Source: Psychrobacter sanguinis (GTDB taxonomy: Bacteria; Pseudomonadota; Gammaproteobacteria; Pseudomonadales; Moraxellaceae). Taken from it: a stretch of 64,000 bases of DNA. The notes under the pieces are model-generated. The model made no database searches. It was given only the letters and a program-made list of their open reading frames with translations, and was not told the origin of the DNA. Of this stretch, positions 8,540 to 18,276 are shown piece after piece. The DNA lies in contig NZ_CP085990.1 of NCBI RefSeq assembly GCF_020736705.1, positions 1,798,001-1,862,000 on the forward strand, written 5' to 3'. Within the stretch, counting starts at the first letter, position 1. Each line of letters starts with the position of its first letter. Both the position numbers and the translations under genes were made by a program.

Positions 8540-11500
8540 ATGGCCAATAAAAATACGATAAATAATATGAGCGAAAATATGAAACAAGATAACGTAGCAC
8601 CAGACCTGACTTTACATCCTAGTTTTGAATTAATCCAACAGCGCAAAATTGAAGCGTTGTCTTTAGATGTGATTATCTCTAAGCATAAACAAACCGGAGC
8701 CATGCATTATCACTTGGCACATCCTAGCGATGAAAATGCATTCTTAGTTGGTTTTCGTACTCAGCCTATGGACTCAAAAGGCGAGGCTCATATTCTTGAG
8801 CATACTGCCCTTTGTGGTTCTGCCAAATATCCGGTACGCGACCCTTTCTTCTCAATGATCAAACGCTCATTGAATACCTTTATGAATGCCATGACCGCTG
8901 CCGATTGGACCGCTTATCCCTTTGCTACCCAAAATAAAAACGACTACTTTAACCTGTTGTCGATATATTTAGACGCGTCTTTCTTCCCGAATTTACACCC
9001 ACTAGATTTTGCTCAAGAAGGCATTCGTGTCGAACTTGATGAGCAAGATAAGCCGCAATTCAAAGGCATTGTGTTTAATGAGATGAAAGGGGCAATGAGT
9101 GGTGAGATAGACCAGCTGTATCACAGTGTGGCCCATCACTTATTCCCAACCACCACTTATCATTATAATTCTGGAGGGGATCCTGCAGATATTCCAGACT
9201 TGACCCATGCAGAATTGGTTGAGTTTCATCAAAGCCATTACCATCCTTCAAACAGTGTGATTATGAGCTTTGGTAATATTCCAGTACAGCAAACTCAGGC
9301 CAAACTACATGAAGATGCTTTGGCACAATTTAGCCTCGGCAAAAAGCATGAGTCTCGTCCTGAAGTTCGTCTAGAAGCGCCGATACAAGTTACTGAGACT
9401 TACACGGTTGATGAGATTGATAAAGCGCAGACTCACCATGCTATGGCGTGGTTATTGCCAGAGATTACTGATCCTAAACAGCGTTTGGCCTTGCGTCTGT
9501 TAGAAGGGGTGTTGATCGAACATGCAGGCTCTCCGCTGCGCGCTTATTTAGATAGTCATCCGTTGGCTACCGGTCCAAGTCCATTATTAGGCCTAGACGA
9601 CAGTCATTTTGAGATGGTGTTCTACGCCGGTATACGTGGCTCAGAGCCTGAGCATGCCGATGCCATTGAACAAGGTATCTTAGAGTTATTGCAGCAAGTG
9701 GCTGATAATGAGATTGACCCTGAAGCCATCGAAACCATATTGCATCAAATTGAAATTGATCAACGTCATATTGGCGGTGACAGTATCCCTTATGGTCTAA
9801 ACCTGATGTTAGAAGGGTTTAGTACAGCCATTCATGATGGTAACCCGATTGATATATGGGAAGTTGATGAGCATTTACAGTGGCTACGTGAGCAAGTCAA
9901 AGATCCTGCTTGGTTGCCTGGGTTATTGCAGCAGCATTTGATTGACAACCCACATCGTGTGCGTGTCACTCTAGTACCGGATGCCACCAAATCTGCCAAA
10001 CTGGTTGAAGCAGAGCAAGCGCGTTTAGACGCTCTTGAAGCCCGTTTAACTGAAGAAGATAAGCAAAAGCTTAAGGAGCAAGCGGCACAGTTAGCGGCAC
10101 GTCAAGCAGCGCCTGATGATTTAAGTTTATTGCCTAAAGTGGGTTTAGAGGATGTGCCTGAGTCAATCAGCTTTACTCATGGTAAGCAGGTGCCTATTAA
10201 GCTGGCAGGTGATGACAGTGTGCTACATCAATATGAAGCAGGCACCAATGGCTTATATTATTATCAATTGATTATGCCTCTAGTGGGTCAAGATGAGTTG
10301 ATTAACCACCCACTGTTGCCAATTTATCTAGGTCTATTGTCTGATTTGGGAACTGATACCTTGTCAGCGCGAGATTTTCAAGCGTTACAAGCGGCTCATT
10401 CTTCAGGGGTTACTGCCCGGGTTAGTCAGCGTACTGCCATCGATGATCCTAATGGCCTAACCAGTTACTTTGTGGTAGCGACCCGAGCATTAAACCGTAA
10501 GCCTGAAGCGATTGACTTGGTAAAACAAGTCCTTGAACACAGTATCTTTACCGAGCATGACCGCATCAAAGAGTTACTACAGCAAAGACGAGCAGGGTGG
10601 CAGTCACGTCTTGCCAGCTCAGGACATGCTTATGCAATGCAGACGGCAAGCCGTGGCATGAGTCGCCAAGCAGAACTTGAATATGTGCGTAGTGGTTTGC
10701 CGGCGTTAAATGCGCTAAAAGAGTTTTTAGGCAATGCGGCCGAAGATGATGCTAAATGGGATCAGTTAAGCCAAGCGCTTATGGTGCTACACAAGCGCCT
10801 AGCCAGCCTACCTAAACAGGCGCTGATTGTCTGTGAGCCTGAGCAAACAGCGCACTTTAAAGACCTTATTGAGAAAAGTTGGGAAGAGTCGCTATATACC
10901 AATAAAGTTGCGCAAGACACTCAGGCTCTAGCGGCCACTATTCCTAGTGAGTATACTCAGTTGCAGCTTAGCTTAGGGGCCGCAAGTGCCGAAACTAAGT
11001 TAGCGCCAGTAGAGAGACAAGCCGAAGACATGGCGTGGTTGGTAGCGACCAACGTCTATCACAATGCGGCCGCTTATCCTGTGGTACCTGCAGATCATCC
11101 AGACACGGCAGCGCTAATGGTATTAGCACCTTACTTACGCAACGGCTATTTGCACAGTGCTATTCGTGAGCGTGGTGGAGCATACGGTGGCGGTGCCGGC
11201 TATGATGCCAATGCCTGTGCTTTCAAGTTCTTTAGCTACCGTGACCCCCATTGTGCCGAAACTTTTGAGCACTTTGAGCAAAGTGTCAATTGGTTGCTTA
11301 ATGAGCCTCAAAAGCCTGAGCAATTGGAAGAGGCTATCTTAGGGATTGTTTCAGGTATGGACAAGCCAGGCTCACCTGCTGGAGAAGCAGTGAAGTCTTG
11401 TTTCTCTGACTTACATAACCGCGGTGAGGCATGGCAACAAAAAATGCGTGGCAATATTCTGGCAGTGACCTTAGAAGATTTGCAGCGCGTGGCAACCACT

Positions 11501-11602
11501 TATCTAAAAGACAAGCCAAGCAGTAAAGCGGTATTGGCCCCTTATGATAAAGAAGAGGTGGTGCAACAGCTTGGCTTCAAAGTGGCCAAAGTGGCAAGCT
11601 AA
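8540..11602 (+). CDS. M16C-family zinc metallopeptidase (presequence-protease-like)
   Basis: This large peptidase of family M16C is related to PreP and falcilysin, which degrade oligopeptides inside a closed clam-shell chamber. It has 1020 residues. The inverted zinc motif H84-I-L-E87-H88 is present, and E181 in FNEMKGAMSG is the likely third ligand. The second half is the usual degenerate M16 domain with a GAYGGGAGYD loop near residue 880, and a charged helical linker sits near 490-520. No signal peptide is visible, so it is probably cytosolic. The first ATG lacks a strong ribosome binding site; ATGs at codons 10 and 14 are alternatives. A strong terminator follows at 11637. Confidence 0.92.
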   Translation: MANKNTINNMSENMKQDNVAPDLTLHPSFELIQQRKIEALSLDVIISKHKQTGAMHYHLAHPSDENAFLVGFRTQPMDSKGEAHILEHTALCGSAKYPVRDPFFSMIKRSLNTFMNAMTAADWTAYPFATQNKNDYFNLLSIYLDASFFPNLHPLDFAQEGIRVELDEQDKPQFKGIVFNEMKGAMSGEIDQLYHSVAHHLFPTTTYHYNSGGDPADIPDLTHAELVEFHQSHYHPSNSVIMSFGNIPVQQTQAKLHEDALAQFSLGKKHESRPEVRLEAPIQVTETYTVDEIDKAQTHHAMAWLLPEITDPKQRLALRLLEGVLIEHAGSPLRAYLDSHPLATGPSPLLGLDDSHFEMVFYAGIRGSEPEHADAIEQGILELLQQVADNEIDPEAIETILHQIEIDQRHIGGDSIPYGLNLMLEGFSTAIHDGNPIDIWEVDEHLQWLREQVKDPAWLPGLLQQHLIDNPHRVRVTLVPDATKSAKLVEAEQARLDALEARLTEEDKQKLKEQAAQLAARQAAPDDLSLLPKVGLEDVPESISFTHGKQVPIKLAGDDSVLHQYEAGTNGLYYYQLIMPLVGQDELINHPLLPIYLGLLSDLGTDTLSARDFQALQAAHSSGVTARVSQRTAIDDPNGLTSYFVVATRALNRKPEAIDLVKQVLEHSIFTEHDRIKELLQQRRAGWQSRLASSGHAYAMQTASRGMSRQAELEYVRSGLPALNALKEFLGNAAEDDAKWDQLSQALMVLHKRLASLPKQALIVCEPEQTAHFKDLIEKSWEESLYTNKVAQDTQALAATIPSEYTQLQLSLGAASAETKLAPVERQAEDMAWLVATNVYHNAAAYPVVPADHPDTAALMVLAPYLRNGYLHSAIRERGGAYGGGAGYDANACAFKFFSYRDPHCAETFEHFEQSVNWLLNEPQKPEQLEEAILGIVSGMDKPGSPAGEAVKSCFSDLHNRGEAWQQKMRGNILAVTLEDLQRVATTYLKDKPSSKAVLAPYDKEEVVQQLGFKVAKVAS

Positions 11603-11636
11603 GACTGGTATAGGCTGTGGTATAAAGCCATTAAGA

Positions 11637-11668
11637 AAAGAGGTGAGCTCAATGCTCACCTCTTTTTT
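11637..11668 (+). terminator. rho-independent terminator of the M16C peptidase gene
   Basis: AAAGAGGTGAGC, loop TCAAT, GCTCACCTCTTTTTTT. A perfect 12-bp stem followed by a T run, 35 bases after the stop codon. Confidence 0.92.
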
Positions 11669-11820
11669 TGCCCAAAACAGCAATTGTCTATAAATCAAAG
11701 CAATAAACCATAATTTGTGTTTAGATAGCAGCCTATATGCCTACTTTCAAAAAATAGCTTATGTTTTGGAAGCCAGCCCTATATTTAACGATCCTATTTT
11801 GACAACCCTACGAGAAAGCA

Positions 11821-12330
11821 ATGTTTAGTGAGCAAGATGAGTACCATAACCCCAGTAAAAACCATCATGGCCCAGACCCTGGGAAAATGACTAAGACCGA
11901 CCACACCAAAAGTTACCGCTATTTATTGCGTTTTGCACTGCCTTACACCTTGCTTTATGTGTTTGTGCCCTCTTTGCTAAACGAAGTGGGCTTGCCGCTC
12001 TCAGGAATTGTCCTATCGGTTTTGGTGATTTTGCTGTTGAATATAGCGGTTGTTGCTCTGTTTAATCGGTTTGAAGCCCGAGCTTTAGAGAGAATAGAGT
12101 GTCATCGTATTGGCCTATTGACCTCGCTATTGACCTTGATTGCCACCTCATTATTGATGATTTATTCTTTGTATGATTTATCCGCTGGAGAGCTAAGTGT
12201 CACTGCATTAAAAGAAAATGGGGTGATACCGATGTTGGTCATAAGCGGCGCAATCGGCTTTGCCATTAACTATGTGGTCGTGGTTTATGGCTTATGGCTA
12301 TTACAAAAGATATGGCCAAGGTCTCACTAA
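11821..12330 (+). CDS. small membrane protein of unknown function
   Basis: I do not recognise a characterised family. The 169-residue protein has a polar, histidine-rich N-terminal tail of about 35 residues and then four predicted membrane helices: about 40-60 (FALPYTLLYVFVPSLL), 63-82 (GIVLSVLVILLLNIAVVALF), 98-117 (IGLLTSLLTLIATSLLMIYS) and 135-160 (VLVISGAIGFAINYVVVVYG). It vaguely resembles short Acinetobacter membrane proteins of the ABZJ_00895 kind, which also lack a known role; this is only an impression. It is transcribed alone and faces the WS/DGAT pair. Confidence 0.6.
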   Translation: MFSEQDEYHNPSKNHHGPDPGKMTKTDHTKSYRYLLRFALPYTLLYVFVPSLLNEVGLPLSGIVLSVLVILLLNIAVVALFNRFEARALERIECHRIGLLTSLLTLIATSLLMIYSLYDLSAGELSVTALKENGVIPMLVISGAIGFAINYVVVVYGLWLLQKIWPRSH

Positions 12331-12356
12331 TCAACGAGCGTCATAAACATTGTCAG

Positions 12357-12378
12357 TTAGCTAATAAGGATTAGCTAA
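12357..12378. terminator. weak hairpin between convergent genes
   Basis: TTAGCTAAT, loop AAGG, ATTAGCTAA. A perfect 9-bp stem that overlaps the last codons of the minus-strand WS/DGAT gene and lies 27 bases after the membrane-protein stop. There is no T run, so its role as a terminator is uncertain. Confidence 0.35.
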
Positions 12379-13763
12379 TGATTTAGTTCAGTCAGTTCAG
12401 GCAATGCTTCGAGCTTTGTTAGTTCTGCTTCTATTAAATCTGGTAGTTGTTCAAGATTTGGCAACGTCCGCGAACAACCAATAATTCCGAAATGCATTTT
12501 ATCAAGATAGCTGGTCAAAGTAATGTTTAACGCTTGACCATTGAAAATGACTGAAGCGGGATATAGCGCAGTCAATGCTGCCCCATTCCAGTACAACGTC
12601 TCTTTGGGTCCTGGTACATTGGAGATGAGTATATTAAAGGCCTGTTTTTTGGGATAAGCATTGGTCAATAAGTTAACGCCTTCCCAAGCATAACTAATGG
12701 CACTGTAATTAATAACTTGTGCCTGTGCCATACGTCCAAATTTATCTTTACCTATGGTCATGCTGGCATGAATGGTATTCATTCTCTCTTTAAGATCGGT
12801 AATATCGGTTGCTAAATTGCATAATACCAACGAGGTTTGGTTGCCAGACACACTGTCATCCTTACGCAGTGAAACAGGAACGAAAGCGATTAAAGACTCT
12901 TTTGGCAGCTGTTGTAATTGCAATAAATAGCTGCGTAATGCGCCTGAGCAAATAGCCAGTGCCACATCATTGGTGGTAACTTGTAACCTTTCCGCGATTT
13001 TTTGGAATCTAGATAAGGCATAGGTATTGGCTAAGAAAGTTCTGGTGTTTGAGATACGCTGATTTAATAGGCTGGCTGGTGCCTGTAAGGTTGACACATA
13101 GCCAACCTCATCGCGCTCTTTAATGTCATTTTTGAGTTCACCAAATACGGGCTTAATGCTCCCGATTTGCTCTTTGACGATGCCGCCAAAAGTACGTTTG
13201 GGAGGGACGATTTTTTCTAAGTTGCTCTCATCACGTCTTAGCAATGCCCAAGGGGGCAAGGTCATAACCTCAGTGGGTGAGGATGAAAGCGAGCGCTCAA
13301 CAAGACGCATCGCTGCCACACCATCCACTAACGAATGGTGAATCTTAAAATATAAAGCAAAATATTTAGCGTCCGGTTTATCGTCAGTGGCCAGCCCCTC
13401 TATGCCTTCGATAATATGACATTCCCATAAAGGGTAGTCCTTATCTAGCATATTTGCATGTACATCTGACACATAAGAAAGCAAAGCTTTACTTGAATAG
13501 GGCTTTGGCAAGGCCGTATGATGAAAGTGATAATGAATATCAAAGTTATTGGTGGTTTTCCAAAATGTTAAATTGTGAAGCACCTGATTAAAAGGAAAAG
13601 TAGGCGGCGTGTTACCCTTACGCATTTGACGTACTAAGTCACTCACAAAGTCAGGCTTTGCAGATGCCGGAATATCAAACAAAAACAGCCCACCAACATG
13701 CATGGGCTGTTTTTGTTTTTCAATTAAAAAAAACAATTGTTCTACTAACGAAACTAAGCGCAT
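12375..13763 (-). CDS. wax ester synthase/diacylglycerol acyltransferase, second gene of a tandem pair
   Basis: WS/DGAT enzymes transfer the acyl group of acyl-CoA to a fatty alcohol (wax ester) or to diacylglycerol (triacylglycerol) at the inner-membrane/lipid-body surface. The catalytic motif HHxxxDG is intact (H142-H143-SLV-D147-G148) and the C-terminal NVPGPKETLYWNG motif is present. The frame extends to a GTG at 13805 that overlaps the stop of the upstream paralogue by 8 bp. The ATG at 13763 is preferred because it has AAGAGGT just upstream and gives exactly 462 residues, the same length and the same MRL start as the paralogue. The two genes form one operon. Confidence 0.92.
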   Translation of the reverse strand: MRLVSLVEQLFFLIEKQKQPMHVGGLFLFDIPASAKPDFVSDLVRQMRKGNTPPTFPFNQVLHNLTFWKTTNNFDIHYHFHHTALPKPYSSKALLSYVSDVHANMLDKDYPLWECHIIEGIEGLATDDKPDAKYFALYFKIHHSLVDGVAAMRLVERSLSSSPTEVMTLPPWALLRRDESNLEKIVPPKRTFGGIVKEQIGSIKPVFGELKNDIKERDEVGYVSTLQAPASLLNQRISNTRTFLANTYALSRFQKIAERLQVTTNDVALAICSGALRSYLLQLQQLPKESLIAFVPVSLRKDDSVSGNQTSLVLCNLATDITDLKERMNTIHASMTIGKDKFGRMAQAQVINYSAISYAWEGVNLLTNAYPKKQAFNILISNVPGPKETLYWNGAALTALYPASVIFNGQALNITLTSYLDKMHFGIIGCSRTLPNLEQLPDLIEAELTKLEALPELTELNH

Positions 13764-13797
13764 ACGACCTCTTGCGACTTTGACCTTCTGGTCAGCA

Positions 13798-15186
13798 TTA
13801 TTCACGGATACCCAACTTTCTTTCGTTGCAAATAAGCTCTAAATAGGCCAATTCATTTTCAAGTAGCTTCAATAGACTTTGGGTCTTCGGTAAGGTTTTA
13901 CTACAAGCGATAATACCAAACTCAATTTTATCCAAATAACTGGCCAAGGTAATATTCATGGCTTGACCGTTGAATAGAATAGAGGCGGGATATAGTGCCC
14001 TTAATTCAGCCCCATTCCAGAAGAGCTTTTTCTGTGACCCTGGAACGTTGGATATAATTAGATTGAACGCCTGCTTTTTGGGATAAGCACTGGTCAGGAT
14101 GTTAACAAGCTCCCAACTATAAGAAACCAAGCTGTAGTTAATTACTTCAGACTGATTCATACGACCAAAGCGTTGTTTGCCATCATTCATACTACTGTGC
14201 ACTAGCTTTAAGCGGCTCAGTGGGTTTTCTAAATGAGTGCCCAAGTTGCATAAGATAAAGGCAAATTGGTTGCCCGAAGCACTGCCATCCTTACGCATTG
14301 AATAAGGTACCCAAGCAATTAAAGGCTCGTCTGGTAGCTCATTAAGCGCCAATAAATAGTTACGTAGCGCGCCAGAGCAGATGGTTAGCACCACATCGTT
14401 AAGACTTACGCCTAAGTTACTGGCCACATTTTTGAACCTATTGATGTCATAGGATTCAGCGATGAATCGTCTTGAGCTTGAAATACTTTGATTCAAAATA
14501 GAGGCAGGCGCCTGAGTGGTCCTAACAAAGTTTGAATCTTTGCTTTGTCCCACAGTACGAGCAAGTTCACTAAACACAGGCTTGGCAGTCTTAAATTGAT
14601 CTTTAATAATACTAAGCGCAGAGCTTTTTTTGTCTGGTAAGATGCTTTCAATCTCATAACGGTGACGCATCATTAATGACCATAGCGGTAAGGTCATGGT
14701 CTCATTCGGTGACTGTGATAAAGATTTTTGCACCAAGCGCATAGCGGCAACACCATCTACCAATGAGTGGTGTATCTTAAAATAAAGACCAAAGCGTTTG
14801 GGGCGACCCGGTGCTTCAGGTTCAATACCTTCAATAATATGACATTCCCATAAAGGACGGGCTCGGTCTAATAGACGGCCATGCTCTTTTGAGATATAGG
14901 ACAACAGCTCCCGTATCCGCGCAGGCTTAGGCAGGGCAATATGACGGAAATGATGTTCAACATCAAACTCTTCATCCTTAGTCCAGTAAGTCAAGTTATG
15001 TAGCACTTGGTTAAAGGGGAAGGTAGGCGGTACTTTGGAGTTTTGCATTTGTTGTACCAATGAAAGTACAAAATCTTCATCGGCTTCTACAGGCACTTCA
15101 AATAAAAACAATCCACCAACATGCATGGGTTGTTTTCGTTTCTCTACCATTAAAAAGAGTAAGTCTAGTATCGATAATAAACGCAT
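13798..15186 (-). CDS. wax ester synthase/diacylglycerol acyltransferase, first gene of a tandem pair
   Basis: This is a second bifunctional WS/DGAT acyltransferase, 462 residues, clearly paralogous to the gene that follows it; the two agree along their whole length (QPMHVGGLFLF, PTFPFNQVLHNLT, PLWECHIIEGIE). The active-site motif is H139-H140-SLV-D144-G145, and NVPGSQKKLFWNG matches the conserved C-terminal block. AAAGGA precedes the ATG at 15186. Marine and soil Gammaproteobacteria commonly carry several such genes with different substrate preferences. Tandem position suggests local duplication. Lipid storage under nitrogen limitation is the usual role, inferred rather than shown here. Confidence 0.94.
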   Translation of the reverse strand: MRLLSILDLLFLMVEKRKQPMHVGGLFLFEVPVEADEDFVLSLVQQMQNSKVPPTFPFNQVLHNLTYWTKDEEFDVEHHFRHIALPKPARIRELLSYISKEHGRLLDRARPLWECHIIEGIEPEAPGRPKRFGLYFKIHHSLVDGVAAMRLVQKSLSQSPNETMTLPLWSLMMRHRYEIESILPDKKSSALSIIKDQFKTAKPVFSELARTVGQSKDSNFVRTTQAPASILNQSISSSRRFIAESYDINRFKNVASNLGVSLNDVVLTICSGALRNYLLALNELPDEPLIAWVPYSMRKDGSASGNQFAFILCNLGTHLENPLSRLKLVHSSMNDGKQRFGRMNQSEVINYSLVSYSWELVNILTSAYPKKQAFNLIISNVPGSQKKLFWNGAELRALYPASILFNGQAMNITLASYLDKIEFGIIACSKTLPKTQSLLKLLENELAYLELICNERKLGIRE

Positions 15187-15392
15187 AGCATTCCTTTGCT
15201 TAAATAAAGTGACCGCATAAAAGAAGTCGCAATTGTAGAGAAAAACTTATTGTCATAGCTATTTGAACACTCATAACGTAATCATATTAATGCAAAACCT
15301 ATTGCAATAAAATAGGCAATGTGGCGGACGTCTTTATTTAAAAACGTCCCTGAAAAACAGTCGTTAACTAGAAGGTTAAACCACTGAACGGT

Positions 15393-16241
15393 TTACTGAA
15401 AAAAGTACCCAGTTTGTGGTGAACTTGGTACGGCCATCTTGCGTTTGGGCATGCGAACGGCTAGATAAGAGGCTCGTCCAGCCCAAATGGCATGTTTCAT
15501 AGCGTGAGCCATTAATACAGGATTGCTGGCGTGCGCAATGGCTGAGTTCATTAGTACCCCGTCACAGCCAAGCTCCATAGCAATGGCGGCATCAGATGCG
15601 GCACCGACACCAGCATCTACCAAGACAGGAATGTTTTGGGCTTTGGTATTTTCGATAATCAGGCTTAAATTATGCGGATTTAATAACCCCAAACCTGAAC
15701 CAATCAAGCTGCCCAATGGCATAATCGCTACGCAGCCCATGCTGGCAAGCTCTTTGGCCACAATGGGATCATCTGAGGTATACACCATAACCTCAAAACC
15801 ATCGTCAATTAACTTTTGCGCTGCAATAAGGGTCTGCGTAACATTAGGATATAAGGTTTCTTGATCACCCAATACCTCTAATTTAACCAAGTTATGTCCA
15901 TCTAATAGCTCGCGGGCTAACTGACAGGTACGTATGGCAGTATCCGCATCAAAACATCCGGCAGTATTAGGTAGAATGGTATATTTTTCAGGAGAGATAA
16001 CGTCTAGTAAATTTGGCTGATCGCTATGCTGACCAATATTGGTGCGGCGAATCGCCACGGTAACGATTTCAGCCCCAGACGCTTCAATAGCCTCGCCAGT
16101 TTGCTGCAAATCTTTGTATTTACCCGTACCCACTAAGAGTCTAGATGAAAATGTCCGGCTACCAATTTGGAAAGTATCGTTTTTTAGTGGTTCAATAGAG
16201 GAGAGAGAGTGGTTTTCTTCTGTCACGGTTTGCATAGTCAT
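15393..16241 (-). CDS. thiG: thiazole synthase ThiG
   Basis: ThiG builds the thiazole ring of thiamine from deoxyxylulose phosphate, dehydroglycine and the thiocarboxylate of ThiS. The TIM-barrel protein shows [14 protein letters not shown] near 31-44 and the Schiff-base lysine K120 in LVKLEVLGD. The later [14 protein letters not shown] and [12 protein letters not shown] blocks bind phosphate. The frame opens at 16325, but that ATG lies inside the -10 box of the promoter at 16324-16332. The ATG at 16241 has AAGG upstream and gives 282 residues, close to the family's usual 255-270. No thiS or thiO is adjacent, and I see no TPP riboswitch in the short leader. Confidence 0.94.
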   Translation of the reverse strand: MTMQTVTEENHSLSSIEPLKNDTFQIGSRTFSSRLLVGTGKYKDLQQTGEAIEASGAEIVTVAIRRTNIGQHSDQPNLLDVISPEKYTILPNTAGCFDADTAIRTCQLARELLDGHNLVKLEVLGDQETLYPNVTQTLIAAQKLIDDGFEVMVYTSDDPIVAKELASMGCVAIMPLGSLIGSGLGLLNPHNLSLIIENTKAQNIPVLVDAGVGAASDAAIAMELGCDGVLMNSAIAHASNPVLMAHAMKHAIWAGRASYLAVRMPKRKMAVPSSPQTGYFFQ

Positions 16242-16323
16242 TCCAGTTACCTTGAGGTGAGAGGAAAAGGTGCATTCAATGATTGACTTATCATAACCAC
16301 CCATCCTCGGGAGATGTCTCGGC

Positions 16324-16332
16324 ATTATAACA
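16324..16332 (-). promoter_or_regulatory. extended -10 promoter of thiG
   Basis: On the minus strand the sequence reads TGTTATAAT, an extended -10 element (TGn before a perfect TATAAT). The -35 region about 17 bases upstream is weak, as is common with extended -10 promoters. Transcription would start near 16317, giving a leader of about 75 bases before the ATG at 16241. Confidence 0.6.
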
Positions 16333-16587
16333 AATTAGCAGAGGAATCAGGTCCTAATATCAAACCTATAGTCTATTTCTCCTCATTGATAGCCAAGTTA
16401 TTGATGTTTTTGACTATTCGTCCTATTGGGCTATGGTATAAGTGCTGTGTTTAATGCTTAGGCAGCTATTAAGGCACTTGATAGCAGACATAACTTGAGT
16501 AATCCTTTATAATCCTTAAATAATATTGGTTAACAGTCGTTTTTTGAAACGACCTGTTTAAGCATGAGATTTGACAAGGGTTGGAAT

Positions 16588-17919
16588 ATGGATTCATCAC
16601 GACAATTGCTATTGGGTACAGGCGTATTTATTGGTGGCGGCATATTGCTGTTGTCCATGGTGAAACAAATGGACGCTCCCAAAGATACCGCTGCAGATAA
16701 TGCCATAAAAGTAGAACAAGTCAGCAGTGCTGTAAAGTCTGATCAAGACCCGTTGACCGCTGATCTTGAGACAGAAGAGCGCTTATTGGCGCAGAAACGT
16801 CTTGAGCGTGAAAAGAAAATGGCGCAATTGGATCAGAAGACACGTGAGTTTTTGACCGAGCAGGAAAGGGCAGAAGCCTTAGCCATGCAAAAAGCACGTC
16901 TTGAGAATGAACAGTATCGCAGTGGCGCCGCTGAGCCTGTTGTTGATGAAGTCCCAAAAGATCAAGTGACTTCTAAGGTGGCGGTTCCAGTGACCAAACC
17001 TGTGGTAACGGCAAGACCAGTAGAGCAGGTAGCGACACCTGTGACAGGGACTCAAGTACAAGCTCGAACTGAGGCTCAACCTGCTAAAGAGGCTGTCAAA
17101 GCAAAGCCTGAGCCGAAGCCGCAAGCTGAAACGGCTTCAAAGGCATCTAGCAGCACCCAAAAGCATACTGTAAGAAGTGGTGAAGGGTTAATTAAGTTAT
17201 CGCGTCAGTATAATGTACCTGTTGAAGCCATTGTCCAGGCCAATAAACTGTCGAAAGGCGCTCACATTCGAGTGGGGCAAGAACTTACTATTCCCTCACG
17301 TAGTCAAGTAGATCGTTTGGTACGTGATTATAATGCGAGTAGTGGTAATCAGCAGAAAGCACAACAGACCCAAGCTGCTGCCTCTAAACCTGCAGCCGCA
17401 GCCAGTAAAGCCCCCACTAGCCAACAGGGACACCAAGTCAAATCTGGCGACGGCCTAATCAAACTGGCCCGCCAATATAATGTGCCAGTAGAAGCCTTGG
17501 CTCAGGCTAATAATATGAGTACCAACTCTTCTCTAAGAGTCGGACAAAATATTACCATTCCGTCACGTAAGCAAGTCGAAAGATTGCAACGAGAAGCGGA
17601 GCAAAAGAAAGCGGCTGTTGCCAAAAAACAAGACGCTCAGAAGCGTTTGGCTGAAGCACGTCGTAAAGCGGCTAATGGCGAAGCCAAAGGCACTTTCGGG
17701 GTACAAGTAGCGTTGGCTGATAGTCAGCAAAAAGCCGATGCGATTGTGAAGGAGCTTAGAGCGGCCGGCTATCCTGCGACCACTAGCAATACCAGCAAAG
17801 GGGTGCGAGTGGTAGTGGGTCCAGAAAAGGGTAAAGAAGCGGCTTTGGCTCTAAAAGATAAAATCAATGCCGATCCAAACGCAGACGTAAACAATGCTTG
17901 GGTACTTTATTGGCGTTAA
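16588..17919 (+). CDS. LysM- and SPOR-domain cell-envelope protein
   Basis: This is a probable peptidoglycan-binding protein anchored in the inner membrane. A short N-terminus and one membrane helix (LLLGTGVFIGGGILLLSMV) are followed by a charged helical segment, a proline/valine-rich linker, two LysM repeats (HTVRSGEGLIKLSRQYNVP and HQVKSGDGLIKLARQYNVP, each ending VGQ..TIPSR) and a C-terminal SPOR domain (GTFGVQVALADSQQKADAI onward). SPOR domains bind glycan strands stripped of peptides at the septum, so a role in division or wall remodelling is likely. The frame opens at 16564; the ATG at 16588 is preferred because AAGGG lies seven bases upstream. It is followed by a terminator at 18038. 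Confidence 0.85.
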   Translation: MDSSRQLLLGTGVFIGGGILLLSMVKQMDAPKDTAADNAIKVEQVSSAVKSDQDPLTADLETEERLLAQKRLEREKKMAQLDQKTREFLTEQERAEALAMQKARLENEQYRSGAAEPVVDEVPKDQVTSKVAVPVTKPVVTARPVEQVATPVTGTQVQARTEAQPAKEAVKAKPEPKPQAETASKASSSTQKHTVRSGEGLIKLSRQYNVPVEAIVQANKLSKGAHIRVGQELTIPSRSQVDRLVRDYNASSGNQQKAQQTQAAASKPAAAASKAPTSQQGHQVKSGDGLIKLARQYNVPVEALAQANNMSTNSSLRVGQNITIPSRKQVERLQREAEQKKAAVAKKQDAQKRLAEARRKAANGEAKGTFGVQVALADSQQKADAIVKELRAAGYPATTSNTSKGVRVVVGPEKGKEAALALKDKINADPNADVNNAWVLYWR

Positions 17920-18276
17920 GGTTTCAGTTATTGACTGATGATTTTAGCCTTGGAAATAGTAATGTGGAGCTAGGTGGAAAACTGGTTTCAATTAACGTGA
18001 CCTAGACCACAAAACAGTAAGCCTTATTTATTTTAATAACACGACATTAGATGTCGTGTTTTTTTATCGACCTTCATAAAGCGGATGGCTGTTTGGATAA
18101 TAAGTGCGATAATAAGCATATAAATAAGAGCCTATAAATGCTACAAACGTTTGTTTTTAAAACGTATTTAAATACAGCAACAGCATTCTCGATTTTGCGA
18201 AATTTAGCAGTAGAAAGGAGTTATAGGTAAGTCCTTTTTATTTTATAAAGTAAGAACTTTTCAATTAAGGCGGTAA
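17920..18276. other. intergenic region holding a terminator
   Basis: Besides the terminator at 18038-18066 I see no gene or clear promoter in these roughly 360 AT-rich bases. Confidence 0.4.
18038..18066 (+). terminator. rho-independent terminator of the LysM-SPOR gene
   Basis: AACACGACAT, loop TAG, ATGTCGTGTT and a T run. Perfect 10-bp stem, about 120 bases after the stop codon. Confidence 0.88.

Noticed and set aside
16242-16340. TPP riboswitch in front of thiG
   Set aside because: The leader is only about 75 bases and I do not see the conserved thi-box core; the short stem GAGACATCTC is not enough.
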